Source of the DNA: Euglena gracilis
Lineage: Eukaryota > Euglenida > Euglenophyceae > Euglenales
Assembly: GCA_039621445.1 (NCBI GenBank)
Contig: CP154957.1
Span: forward strand, 30,037,778-30,101,777
Direction of reading: 5' to 3'
DNA length: 64,000 nt
Shown: in pieces, positions 33,135 through 41,940 of the stretch
How the letters are laid out: each line of letters opens with the position of its first letter
Position numbering within the stretch: the stretch's first letter is position 1
Made by a program: the position numbers and the translations under genes
The notes under the pieces: generated by a model
Told to the model about the DNA's origin: nothing
The model's database searches: none
What the model saw: the letters and a program-made list of their open reading frames with translations, nothing else

Positions 33135-33145
33135 CTCCCCTTCCT
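33135..33145 (-). promoter_or_regulatory. Polypurine tract
   Basis: On the minus strand AGGAAGGGGAG lies directly before the TGTGGG start of the 3' LTR, the position where plus-strand DNA synthesis is primed. Confidence 0.8.
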
Positions 33146-33212
33146 ACCGAGGCGCCCGGCCTCGCCTGCCTTCGGCTAACCTCGGAGGCGGGAGCGGGGG
33201 GCGATGCGCACC

Positions 33213-35129
33213 TCATCGGCGAAGTGAACGAATTGTACAAACAAACGTCGGGGCGGTTCGGGTATAAGGAGGGCAGGGGTGTGGCCTTGGCCTCGGCCTT
33301 GGCCTTTGGCGTTTGGTGCCCGGGGGCGCCCCTCGTGTGTGGCCTCGCGCGCCACAGGAGCCTGGTCGGGGGCTGGCGTTGGTCCCCGGGCGGTCTGCTG
33401 GCAGGCCGGCCGCAGGCTCCTGTGGGCGCCTTGGGAGGGGGTGGAACTCCTCCGGGCTCTGGGCGGGGGCCGCTGTCCTGCTGGGTGGCTTGGCAGCCGC
33501 GCCGCCCGGCGGGCGGGGGGCGGGGCCCGGGGCGTTGGGCCTTTCGGGGGGGCTGTGCGCCCCCCGGCTGGTGGGGGGGGGGGCGGTCCCTTGGGCTCCC
33601 TTGGGTCTTTCTGGTGCCTGGGGGGTCTCTTCGGCTCGCCTCCTTTGCCCCCTGCCTGGCCTGGCTGGCTGGGGGGGGGGGCGTGCCTTTCTCTCCCTTG
33701 CGCCTGCTCGGTTCTCTTGTGGCGCTTTGGGGGGGGGGTGCTCCTTGCGCCCTCTTCGGTTCTCGTTTGGCGCTCTGGGGCTCCGGTGGGTGTGGGCGCC
33801 CCTGGGGGGGGGCGCTTTTTTTTTTGGGCGCCCCTGGGGGGGGGCGCTTTTTTTTTTTGGGGGCCCCTGGGGGGGGGGGGCTTTTTTTTTTGGGCGGGGT
33901 GTCCCCCTGGGGGCGTCTGCGTTGGTGTGGGGGCTCTGTGGTCGTGCTCTCCGGGTCCCGTGGGGGGGGGGCGGCCTTGGTGGGTGGCCTCTGGGCCCGG
34001 GGGGGGGGCGGTCTTGGGTTTGTGGCCTCTGGGCCCCGGGGGGGGGGGTCCTGGCTCGGTTGCCTCTGGGGCCCCCTGGGGGGGGGGTCCTGGCTCGGTG
34101 GCCCTCTGGGGCCCCCTGGGGGGGGGCCTGTCTCGGTGGCCCTCTGGGGCCTCCTGGGGGGGTCTTGGCCGGTGGTCCTCTGGGGCCTCTCGGTGGCCCT
34201 CTGGGGCCTCTCGGTGGCCCTCTGGGGGGCCCTGGCTCGGTGGCCCTCTGGGGCCTCTCGTCTTGCTGGTGCCCCCTGGGGGGGCCTGGCTGGCTTCGGT
34301 TCCCCCTGGGGGGGGGGGGGGCTTCGGTTCCCCCTGGGGGGGCCTGGCTGGCTTCGGTTCCCCATGGGGGGGGGGGGCTTCGGGTCCCCCTGGGGGGGGC
34401 GTGGCTGGCTTCGGTTCCCCCCGGGGGGGGGAGGGGTTCGGTTCCCCCTGGGGGGGCCTGGCTGGCTTCGGTTCCCCCTGGGGGGGGGGTGGCTTCGGTT
34501 CCCCCTGGGGGGGCCTGGCTGGCTTCGGTTCCCCCTGGGGGGGGGGTGGTTTCGGCTTCCCCTGGGGGGGCCTGGCTGGCTTCGGTTCCCCCTGGGGTGG
34601 GGGGTGGCTTCGGTTCCCCCTGGGGGGGCCTGGCTGGCTTCGGTTCCCCCTGGGGGGGGGTGGCTTCGGTTCCCCCTGGGGGGGGGGTGCCTGGCTGCCC
34701 TGGCTGTCTGCCTCCCCTCGCTGGCTGGGGGGGGGGGTGGCTGGCTGGTGGCCCCCTTGGGCCGCTGGCTTGTCTGTGTGGCCTCCGCCCCCCCGCTCTC
34801 TCCCGGCCGTTGTCTTCCCTTGGCCGGCGGGGGGGGGTCTGCTCTGCCCCTGGCTGCCGCCCGCCTCTGGCTTCCGGCCTTGGGCGCCAGCCTCCTCCTG
34901 CCTCCACAGTATCAGTGTCAGTGTGAAGGACAGGGGCAGAGACATCCGCTGCCATCCGTTGGCTCGCCTCCGACGGTGTAGTCTCCATGTACCCAGCCTC
35001 CGCCAGCGTCTTGGTCCACTGCGCAGCAGGCACTCTGGCGAATCGGCAGGCAAGGAACGGTAGCAGCAGCAGCAGCCCCACAAATACAACCCCCGCTACC
35101 CAGTACGGTTTGACGCCAGGCTTTTCCAA
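33213..35129 (-). CDS. Possible post-pol ORF: membrane segment plus proline/glycine repeats
   Basis: The frame opens upstream of 35,129 (no ATG before the hydrophobic part). It encodes YWVAGVVFVGLLLLLPFLAC, a clear single membrane-spanning or signal-anchor segment, then a polar stretch with ATG at METTPSEASQ. About 500 residues of GEPKPARPPQ / PPGGTEASQA repeats follow, and the frame ends at 33,213 just before the polypurine tract. It overlaps the last 70 codons of pol in another frame. The position is that of an env-like gene. However, the repeat is so stop-poor that all six frames are open, so coding is uncertain; the hydrophobic segment is the only specific sign. No glycoprotein motif is seen. 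Confidence 0.3.
   Translation of the reverse strand: MEKPGVKPYWVAGVVFVGLLLLLPFLACRFARVPAAQWTKTLAEAGYMETTPSEASQRMAADVSAPVLHTDTDTVEAGGGWRPRPEARGGRQPGAEQTPPRRPREDNGRERAGGRRPHRQASGPRGPPASHPPPQPARGGRQPGQPGTPPPGGTEATPPQGEPKPARPPQGEPKPPPTPGGTEASQAPPGEAETTPPPGGTEASQAPPGGTEATPPPGGTEASQAPPGGTEPLPPPGGTEASHAPPRGTRSPPPPWGTEASQAPPGGTEAPPPPRGNRSQPGPPRGHQQDERPQRATEPGPPRGPPRGPRGPPRGPRGPPAKTPPGGPRGPPRQAPPQGAPEGHRARTPPPGGPRGNRARTPPPGAQRPQTQDRPPPGPRGHPPRPPPPHGTRRARPQSPHTNADAPRGTPRPKKKAPPPQGPPKKKSAPPQGRPKKKAPPPRGAHTHRSPRAPNENRRGRKEHPPPKAPQENRAGARERKARPPPQPARPGRGQRRRAEETPQAPERPKGAQGTAPPPTSRGAHSPPERPNAPGPAPRPPGGAAAKPPSRTAAPAQSPEEFHPLPRRPQEPAAGLPADRPGTNASPRPGSCGARGHTRGAPPGTKRQRPRPRPRPHPCPPYTRTAPTFVCTIRSLRR
33540..34740. 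repeat. G-rich minisatellite in the 3' region of the LTR element
   Basis: Imperfect units of about 30-36 bp built on GGCTTCGGTTCCCCCTGGGG plus G runs of 7-13. Plus-strand G-runs are dense enough for G-quadruplexes; the element RNA is the C-rich strand. The unit changes character toward 33,800-34,200 (GGCGCCCCTGGG, CTCGGTGGCCCTCTGGGG). Confidence 0.8.
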
Positions 35130-38100
35130 CCACCCCCGGGGCGGTGGGCTGGCATGGGTAGCCGTGGGTAGGGGAAAATGGGTGGCCTCCGGGTTGGGGC
35201 CGGAAAGGGCCGGGACTCACCAGGCCTGCGTTGGGGGGATTGAGGACGCAGACACCGGCGGTGGTGCCCTCTCGCCGCCTTGAGGCCGAGGACGGGTCCT
35301 GGAGGTGCAACGGGAAGGAGCCATGGGTGGCGAAGGCTCCATCGGGACAGGGGATGAACGGGGCGCACTGGGTATGGGGGTGCGCTGGCAGGAAATGGCG
35401 TGAGAGGAACGGGGACGGCGTGGCACAGGCCGGCGGCATGGGGGGGTGCCGGCCCGTACACACCGGGAAGGCCGCAGGCGGAGGGGGCACCGCGTCCCCG
35501 CCCGCAGCCGGGAAATGGTTCGGAATGGGCACATACGGAGAATGGGTGAACATCGCAGAGGCAGCCACAGCCGCCTGGGGGGCAGCCACAGCAGCCTGGG
35601 TGGCAGCCATCACCGTCGCCTGGGGGGCGGCCACAGCAGCCTGGGAGGCAGCCACAGCCGCCTGGGGGGCAGCGTGCGGCAGCAAATGAGCGAACGCAGA
35701 CACGGGCTGCGCACACTCAGCTCCTGTCGATGGACACACCAAGGTTGATACCGCAGCAGAGGGGATCTGGGGATCAGCCTCCTGCGACAGCTGGGGAAAC
35801 GCAGAGACGGAGGGACGGTCGGACGGGTGGTGCACGAAGTGCAGCGGGACGGGCTGGTGCGATGCAGCGGCGGCGACGGTCCGCGGTGGATCCTGACCTA
35901 GCGCTGGCGGTGGATCGCGTGTCGGGACATGCTGTGCTGCAGGCACCGCTGTGCCCACTGGGGGGTCCGCTGACTCCCCTTCCTGGCTGCTTGCCTCCTC
36001 GTCCTTCTTGACGTCCTCGTCGGGCCAGACCCACTCCTCGGGTGGGTCCTCCCACTCGGTGTTGTTGATGACCTCCTGCTCCTGCTTCTTCACCTCCGCG
36101 ATGATGACCGCCACCTCAGCCGGGTTGCGGTGGAGGTAGTCCAGCAGGTCCACCTTGAGCTTCTTGGACTTGGCGTACTCGATCATCTGGTGAGAGTAGC
36201 GATGGAAGAAATTCTTCAACGGCTCCCACGTGAGAGTCGGGTGGCCCTCCCACTTCACCTCGAACTCCCAGTCGCCGTCGTCTCGGCGGCGGTGCCGCCG
36301 GATCTCCTCCACCGTCCACTCCTCGATGTCCACGTCTTCCTGCGGTCTGGCCTGCCGGTAGGCAAACATCTTGGGCGGGCCCCACAACCGCGTGTCATCG
36401 CGGTAGGCCTTCAGCTGGCAGCGGTGGGCCTCTTGGCGGCGGCCCTCCTCCAGCTCCAGCTCATACGAGTGCTCGCCACGGCGCGCGGTGACCCGGGCTG
36501 GGCCAAGCCAGTAGCTCTCGAGCTTCTGGCCCGGCCGCCTCGGAGGCCGGTACCAGACCAGGTCTCCCTTGGCGAACTCCTCGAGGTCCTTCCTGCTCCG
36601 GTTCTTCTGGTCCGCTTGCCGCTTGTGGAGGTCGTTGAGGACGTCGGCGACCTTCTGGTCCACGGCCTTCTGTCTCTCGAAGAACGACACGGCATCCTCC
36701 ACCATGACCGGGGCCTTGTACGGTACGCCACCAGTCCACCGATGCCGTCCATACAGCACCTCGTATGGGCTCAGGCCGTGCTGCGCCTTGGAGTCGTTCA
36801 GCTTCTGCACTGCCCTGGGCAGGGACTCCACCCAGGTGATCGGGGCCTCGGCCTTCTCGCTCCGGATCCGCTTCTGCAGCTGCGCACCGAGGGACTCCGC
36901 CCGCCCGTTCGCCGCGTGGTGGTACGCCTGGGCGTAGGCGTGGCGGATCCCGTGCAGGCCGCACATGCTGCGCCACCACGCGCCAGCAAAATGCGGCCCG
37001 CGATCACTCGTGATCACGCTGGGCAGCCCGTGCGGCGACCACCACCCCCGGTACATCGCCTTAGCCACGGTGGCGGCGGTGAGGCCGCGCGTGTGGTGGG
37101 CCGTGGCCACGACCCACCCACTGTGGCGATCGACGCAGGCGGCGAACACGTTGTACAGCTGCCCCTCGAAGTCCACCTCCGGCATCACGAAGAGGTCGAT
37201 GGCCACCGACGCCATGATGTACGGCGGGACGGGCGTCGGGCAGACCTTCAGCCGCAGCGGCTGGTGCGGGTGCTCGGTGGCCTGGCACACCGGGCACGTC
37301 CGCTGCAGCCCGCCGGCCACCTTCGCCGCCTCCATCCGGTCCGCGAAGACGTAGGTGCGCTCGGCCTCCTCCACCAGCCGGTCCCCGCCAACGTGGCCGG
37401 AGACCGAGTGCTGCTCCCTCAGCACCTCCGCCAGCAGCCCGCTCGGCACACACCACCTCCCCGCCGAGACGAGCCGCCCATCCACCAGCTGGAACCCGCT
37501 GGGCCAGCCCGGGCCGTTGTGGGCCTGGTCCCAGACAGGCTTCCAGCGCGGGCACACCGCATACGCCTTGCTCCAGTCCATGTCGAAGACGTTGATGTCC
37601 AGGTCAGGCTGCGGGGGCACAGGATCAGCGGTTGACGGCACACCCGCTGAGGGCACTGCAGACGGGACCGACGCGGCCGGTGACGGCACACCGGCTGCGG
37701 ACGCTGGGACGGGCATGGCCGGTGATGACACCCCGGCTGTGGGCGTTGCGGACGGTGCGATGGACTGCGGTGCGGTGGACTGCGGTGCTGGTGATGGGAC
37801 TGGCGATGGCGCGTTGGATGATGGTGCTGGCACGGACGCTGGTGATGCGATGCACGACGCAGACGGTGGGACTGCCGCAGACGATGCCGACGGTGGGACT
37901 GCTGCGGCCGCGGGAGACGAGGCTGACGGGTGCTTCTCGCGTGGGTGCTCGGACCGCGTACCGTGCGGGGCGTCTGCTGGGGCGTCTCGGGCGTTGCGCT
38001 GCGTGTCGAGGCGGCTGCGCGTGGTGACGGCGATGTGGGACGCTGACGGGACCGCGGCGAACGACTGGAGCGGGATCAGCTGGATGACGGCCAGCTCTCT

Positions 38101-41100
38101 CCCCTCCTTCAGGGTTGACCTCTCCACCTGTTCCGCCTTGGTCTCCTCGTCCTCGGGATGCACCGCCTTCGGGGCGGACTTCTCGCGCAGCTTCTCCTCC
38201 AGGATGTGGGCCTTCATCTCCTTCGTGTCGGCCTCGGTGCCGTGCCACGAGGTGTCACGCCAGCCTTGTGAGGCCGGGTAAGCCCAGCGAGACATGGCAT
38301 CGCCCACCACGTTGGTCTCGCCGGGGACGTGCACCACGGTGATGCGGAACTCGTTGAGCTTCGCATGCCATCTGGCCCGCCTCCCCTGCGGGCCCACTCC
38401 GGCGACGTACTCCTTGTACCACGACTCCAGGCTGCGGTGGTCGGTCAGGACGAGGATCTCGTTGTCCAGCAGGAAGCCCGCCCACTTGTCGAGGGCGGCC
38501 ACCACGGCATACGTCTCCTTGTCCCGGACATCCCACCGAAGGCGCTGCCCCTCGGTGAGCTTCCGGGACATGAAGGCCACCGGGACGGAGGCCCCCGGCC
38601 GCAGGTCCTCCACCCGCGGCACGCCGTCGATGTTCGGGAACTGCTCCAGCACCGCTCCGATGGCGTAGTCCGACGCGTCGGTGCGCAGGACGAACGGCTT
38701 GGCTGGATCGATGTGGTACAGCTCCAGGTCGGCGACGAGGGCCTTCTTCAGCTTGTCGAACGCCTCCTTCTCCTGCTCCGTCCACACCACTGGGTGCTTG
38801 GATCCCGCCTTGGTCAGCTCCCTCGGCAACTTCAGCTTCTCCTGCAACGGCGCCGCTAGCTCCGCGTAGAGTCTCACGTAGCCCGCATAGTAATTGCAGA
38901 CGCCGAGAAACGCGCGGAGACTGCTGACCGTCGGCGGCAGCTGCCAGTGCTGCACCGCCGACAGTTTGCCTGGGGCAGGCGCCCTCCTGCCGTGCCCCAG
39001 GACATGCCCCACGAACTCGACCTGCCTCATGAAGAGCTTGACCTTGCGGCTGTCGCTGACCCATCTGTCCTTCTCCAAGGCCAGCAACGTCTCACGGACG
39101 TCTCGGGCATGCTTCTGGTAGAACTCCTCGTCCGTCTCCTCCGCTCCCTGCCGCGTACTGACGATGATGTCGTCGAAGTACGGGCGGGAGTGCGCCTTCA
39201 CCGCCGCGCAGGTGGCGTCGATGTCCCGCTGCAGGAGGGCGGGCCCGACGTTGATCCCCTGCGGGACCACACGCCACTGCCACAGCCCACCCGGCAGCTG
39301 GACGTTCGTCACCGGTCGGCTCTCCTCCGCCAAGGCCACCTGGTGGAACGCGTCCCGCAAGTCGATGGTGCTGAAGAGGGTACACTTCGCCTGCTCCGCC
39401 ACGATCTCCTCCGTCAAGGGCAAGGGGTAGCTGTCCGCCATGATCTGCAGGTTCGTCACCGCGTAGTCACACACCATCCTCCACTTCCCGTTCTTCTTCC
39501 GAATCGGGAAGGCCGCCGCCCGCCACGGGCCGCGGCCCGGCTCCACCTTCCGGTCGCGGCGGCACTCCTCCTCCATCTCCCGCAGCGCCTCCAGCCGCTC
39601 GCCCTTCAGGTGGATCACCCTCCCCACCACCGGCTGGGCGTTTGGCTTGAGGCGCAGCACCGCCATCCCGTGCTGGCCTCGGGGCGGCGGATCGGGGTGG
39701 ACGCGGTCGCAGAAGACGCGGCCCTCGAACTCCTTGAGCATCTCGGCGCGCAGCTGGACGGCCAGCGGATGCTGCTCCTCCGCCTCGGCCGTGACCACCC
39801 CACGGACTTCCTTCGCCTCCTTGGCCGCGTCGATCAGCACCTTGGCCACCATTGCCTCCTCCTCGGCGTCCAGGGCCTCGTCCTCCTCGTCTCCGTCGGG
39901 GCCGTTGACCCCGACGGTGAGCCTCATCTTCCTCACCTCGGCCTCCATCTCCTCCTCCACTTCGGACGGCGTGCGGGGCAACGGCGACGGGCTGCGGGCT
40001 CGGACGGTCGCGTGGGTGCGTGTGCTTAGCGCTGCGATCTCGCTTGCTTCGGTGCCGGCGATGACCCATCGGGGGTCGTCGTGGAGCTGGAGCGCATCCC
40101 GCCAGGGTTGCACATCCAGCCTGTGCTCCTTCAGCCAGGGGTAACCCAGAATCAGGTCACACCCTATATCACCGTCATGGACGGTGATCTGGCTGTGCCA
40201 CCTCTTCACTCCTCCACTCCTCTCTCCTTCGCTCCTCGCGTTGAACACCAGGAGGACGTCCGCCTCGTTGCTGCCGCCCGCCAGCAGGTCGCCGTTCACG
40301 GTCCGCAGCAGCAGCGGTCGCTCACTGCGACGGAAACATCCGTTCGGGAACAAGTCCCGACGGATCAGCGATGTCTGCGCCCCCGTGTCGATGAGGGCCT
40401 TCGCCTTCTCCTCCCGGCCGTCGATCTCGATGACCACATCCAGCATCAGCTGGTAGCTGCCGCCCCGCCTCTCCATGCGGCCCACCTGGAAGGGCCGGCT
40501 GGGGCGGTACTGCCACGGACGGACGGTGACCTTGTGGACCTTCCGCCGGGAGAGTGCCTCGTCGGCGGCGGTGGTGACGGGCTCGGCGGGTGGATCGTTG
40601 TGCGGCTCGGCGGGGGCGCACGATGCTTGGCGGGTGCACGATGGCGGTCGTTGGCGCGGGGCTTGGGACAGCGCCGCTGCTTGCGGGGGCAGCGCCGTCC
40701 GGCTTGGTGGTGCGGTGGCGGACGCGGGTGCGGGTGCCGGCGACGGCGGTATTGCGCTGGGCGGCACGGCTGCTTGGCGGGTTGGTGGGGTGCGCTCGCA
40801 CAGGTATCGGACTACACCTTCGGGAATGCGATACGCCTGCTCCCGGGTACCGCGCTGCTGGGATGCCCCACCCAGCTGCCGTCGGTGATGTCGCCGTCCA
40901 TCTTGCTCCTCCACGATGTTCTCGCACTGGCCGTCGCACACAATGTCCTGCATGGGGGCCATGGAGTCCGCGATCCAGAAGCGTGTGGGCTTGCGATAGC
41001 CCCACGCCTCGAACATGCAGTAGTCCACATCGACGTACTGCATGTCCTCCACGACCTTGCGGTGGCGGAGTTTCCCATAGCGGGGATTCTCCAGCCACCA

Positions 41101-41937
41101 CAGGGACGGCCGCAGGTAGGCGATGATCTCCTTCGTCTTGCGGACCAGGAAGTCGGCCTTCCGCAGCCGCCGCCTCCGGGTCGTCATCGCGCTGGAGTAC
41201 TCGGTGCACGGCGGCGAGGCGGCGACCAGCTCGAAGTCGCCGGGCCAGTACTCCTCCCAGTACCGCCAGCGCCGCACGTCCACCGTCTTGTCCGCCTTCC
41301 ACCGCGGGTCGGCATCCACCGAGATGACGGAGTAGCCGAGCTTCTCCAGCGCCCGCTTCACCGAACCCGTTCCGGAGAACAGGTCCAGTGCCCACCTCTT
41401 TGGCGTCGAGGTTGTCGGTGACGATGCGGCCTGCTTCGGTGCCGCCCGAGAGGACGGTGCGCTCTGCGGGGGGGACGGGGCGCTGGTTGCTGCGGGTGGG
41501 GAGCGTGGTGCCGCTGACGGCGCTGCTGATGGCGGGGGCAGCGTCGTCCGGCTTGGTCCGGACTGGCGCGGTGCTCGCTCCTGCTGCTGCCGGGCTGGGG
41601 GCGTCGCGGTGGCACGATGCTGCGTAGACGATGGCTCGGGCGCTGCTGGCTTGGCGGGGGGCGAGGACTGCGCAGACGAGACCGGTCGCGCCGCAGACGA
41701 TTGCTCGGAACGACGGGACTTCTTCTGTAGCACGGACCAGTAGTTGTTTGTCGAAATCTGATGGGCCCCGCCTTGACCGTGTGCTTCAGGGCACGGTCTC
41801 TCCCCTCCTTGGGAGATTTGGGGCTTGCTGGGTCTGGGGGGCGTGCGGGGCTCTTGGGTGATTGCCCGCACGCTCACGCTGGCGTTGGGATTTGACGGCC
41901 GGCCCAGACCCCCATCCCTGGGGCCTGGGCGGCCCCG
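34918..41937 (-). CDS. pol: Pol polyprotein: C5 cytosine methyltransferase, protease, RT, RNase H, integrase, chromodomain
   Basis: Read in the gag frame after the UGA at 41,940-41,938. Residues are counted from GTG at 41,877; no ATG starts the frame. A C5-methyltransferase domain (about 160-362) has DLFSGTGS (motif I), SPPC with Cys 224 (motif IV), ENP 263-265 (motif VI) and YRKPTRFW; it is compact, with no room for a large target-recognition domain. Then: retropepsin LIDTGA (497-499) and DLILGYPWL (574-582); RT with IDLRDAFHQ (Asp 839) and YFDD (902-903); RNase H Asp 1067, Glu 1121, Asp 1146, Asp 1193; integrase H1490/H1495/C1528/C1531 and D1561-D1625-E1661 (35-residue spacing); chromodomain about 1,852-1,912. 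A 400-residue Ala/Pro-rich tail has repeats of QAAVAA. No frame break is seen. A close relative without methyltransferase in view is at 59.7 kb. Confidence 0.92.
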   Translation of the reverse strand, partial: RGRPGPRDGGLGRPSNPNASVSVRAITQEPRTPPRPSKPQISQGGERPCPEAHGQGGAHQISTNNYWSVLQKKSRRSEQSSAARPVSSAQSSPPAKPAAPEPSSTQHRATATPPARQQQERAPRQSGPSRTTLPPPSAAPSAAPRSPPAATSAPSPPQSAPSSRAAPKQAASSPTTSTPKRWALDLFSGTGSVKRALEKLGYSVISVDADPRWKADKTVDVRRWRYWEEYWPGDFELVAASPPCTEYSSAMTTRRRRLRKADFLVRKTKEIIAYLRPSLWWLENPRYGKLRHRKVVEDMQYVDVDYCMFEAWGYRKPTRFWIADSMAPMQDIVCDGQCENIVEEQDGRRHHRRQLGGASQQRGTREQAYRIPEGVVRYLCERTPPTRQAAVPPSAIPPSPAPAPASATAPPSRTALPPQAAALSQAPRQRPPSCTRQASCAPAEPHNDPPAEPVTTAADEALSRRKVHKVTVRPWQYRPSRPFQVGRMERRGGSYQLMLDVVIEIDGREEKAKALIDTGAQTSLIRRDLFPNGCFRRSERPLLLRTVNGDLLAGGSNEADVLLVFNARSEGERSGGVKRWHSQITVHDGDIGCDLILGYPWLKEHRLDVQPWRDALQLHDDPRWVIAGTEASEIAALSTRTHATVRARSPSPLPRTPSEVEEEMEAEVRKMRLTVGVNGPDGDEEDEALDAEEEAMVAKVLIDAAKEAKEVRGVVTAEAEEQHPLAVQLRAEMLKEFEGRVFCDRVHPDPPPRGQHGMAVLRLKPNAQPVVGRVIHLKGERLEALREMEEECRRDRKVEPGRGPWRAAAFPIRKKNGKWRMVCDYAVTNLQIMADSYPLPLTEEIVAEQAKCTLFSTIDLRDAFHQVALAEESRPVTNVQLPGGLWQWRVVPQGINVGPALLQRDIDATCAAVKAHSRPYFDDIIVSTRQGAEETDEEFYQKHARDVRETLLALEKDRWVSDSRKVKLFMRQVEFVGHVLGHGRRAPAPGKLSAVQHWQLPPTVSSLRAFLGVCNYYAGYVRLYAELAAPLQEKLKLPRELTKAGSKHPVVWTEQEKEAFDKLKKALVADLELYHIDPAKPFVLRTDASDYAIGAVLEQFPNIDGVPRVEDLRPGASVPVAFMSRKLTEGQRLRWDVRDKETYAVVAALDKWAGFLLDNEILVLTDHRSLESWYKEYVAGVGPQGRRARWHAKLNEFRITVVHVPGETNVVGDAMSRWAYPASQGWRDTSWHGTEADTKEMKAHILEEKLREKSAPKAVHPEDEETKAEQVERSTLKEGRELAVIQLIPLQSFAAVPSASHIAVTTRSRLDTQRNARDAPADAPHGTRSEHPREKHPSASSPAAAAVPPSASSAAVPPSASCIASPASVPAPSSNAPSPVPSPAPQSTAPQSIAPSATPTAGVSSPAMPVPASAAGVPSPAASVPSAVPSAGVPSTADPVPPQPDLDINVFDMDWSKAYAVCPRWKPVWDQAHNGPGWPSGFQLVDGRLVSAGRWCVPSGLLAEVLREQHSVSGHVGGDRLVEEAERTYVFADRMEAAKVAGGLQRTCPVCQATEHPHQPLRLKVCPTPVPPYIMASVAIDLFVMPEVDFEGQLYNVFAACVDRHSGWVVATAHHTRGLTAATVAKAMYRGWWSPHGLPSVITSDRGPHFAGAWWRSMCGLHGIRHAYAQAYHHAANGRAESLGAQLQKRIRSEKAEAPITWVESLPRAVQKLNDSKAQHGLSPYEVLYGRHRWTGGVPYKAPVMVEDAVSFFERQKAVDQKVADVLNDLHKRQADQKNRSRKDLEEFAKGDLVWYRPPRRPGQKLESYWLGPARVTARRGEHSYELELEEGRRQEAHRCQLKAYRDDTRLWGPPKMFAYRQARPQEDVDIEEWTVEEIRRHRRRDDGDWEFEVKWEGHPTLTWEPLKNFFHRYSHQMIEYAKSKKLKVDLLDYLHRNPAEVAVIIAEVKKQEQEVINNTEWEDPPEEWVWPDEDVKKDEEASSQEGESADPPVGTAVPAAQHVPTRDPPPALGQDPPRTVAAAASHQPVPLHFVHHPSDRPSVSAFPQLSQEADPQIPSAAVSTLVCPSTGAECAQPVSAFAHLLPHAAPQAAVAASQAAVAAPQATVMAATQAAVAAPQAAVAASAMFTHSPYVPIPNHFPAAGGDAVPPPPAAFPVCTGRHPPMPPACATPSPFLSRHFLPAHPHTQCAPFIPCPDGAFATHGSFPLHLQDPSSASRRREGTTAGVCVLNPPNAGLVSPGPFRPQPGGHPFSPTHGYPCQPTAPGVVGKAWRQTVLGSGGCICGAAAAATVPCLPIRQSACCAVDQDAGGGWVHGDYTVGGEPTDGSGCLCPCPSH

Positions 41938-41940
41938 TCA
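41897..41940 (-). promoter_or_regulatory. Probable stop-codon readthrough signal between gag and pol
   Basis: Gag ends in UGA (41,940-41,938), followed at once by CGG, and the same frame is open for 20 codons into pol. Seven bases after the UGA an 11-bp stem starts (41,930-41,920 with 41,912-41,902, one G-U pair, 7-nt loop). It is extended by 4 bp (41,934-41,931 with 41,900-41,897) around a one-base bulge. UGA followed by CGG or CUA plus a 3' stem-loop is the known type II readthrough signal of several plant RNA viruses. The readthrough role here is inferred. Confidence 0.7.

Noticed and set aside
33540-34740. CRISPR-like array
   Set aside because: Units are irregular, contiguous and coding-biased, with no spacer structure, in a eukaryotic retroelement.
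33224-35063. Plus-strand frames of 537-594 codons over the G-rich region
   Set aside because: All six frames are open because the repeat lacks stop codons. The products are pure Gly/Trp/Pro repeats with no motif.
33213-35129. Retroviral envelope gene
   Set aside because: Only a membrane segment is visible. There are no glycosylation-rich ectodomain, cleavage site or fusion peptide features, so it is listed only as a possible post-pol ORF.
36130-41421. Long antisense frames (501 and 446 codons, among others) opposite pol
   Set aside because: They are shadows of a GC-rich coding strand. The minus strand carries every recognisable catalytic motif.
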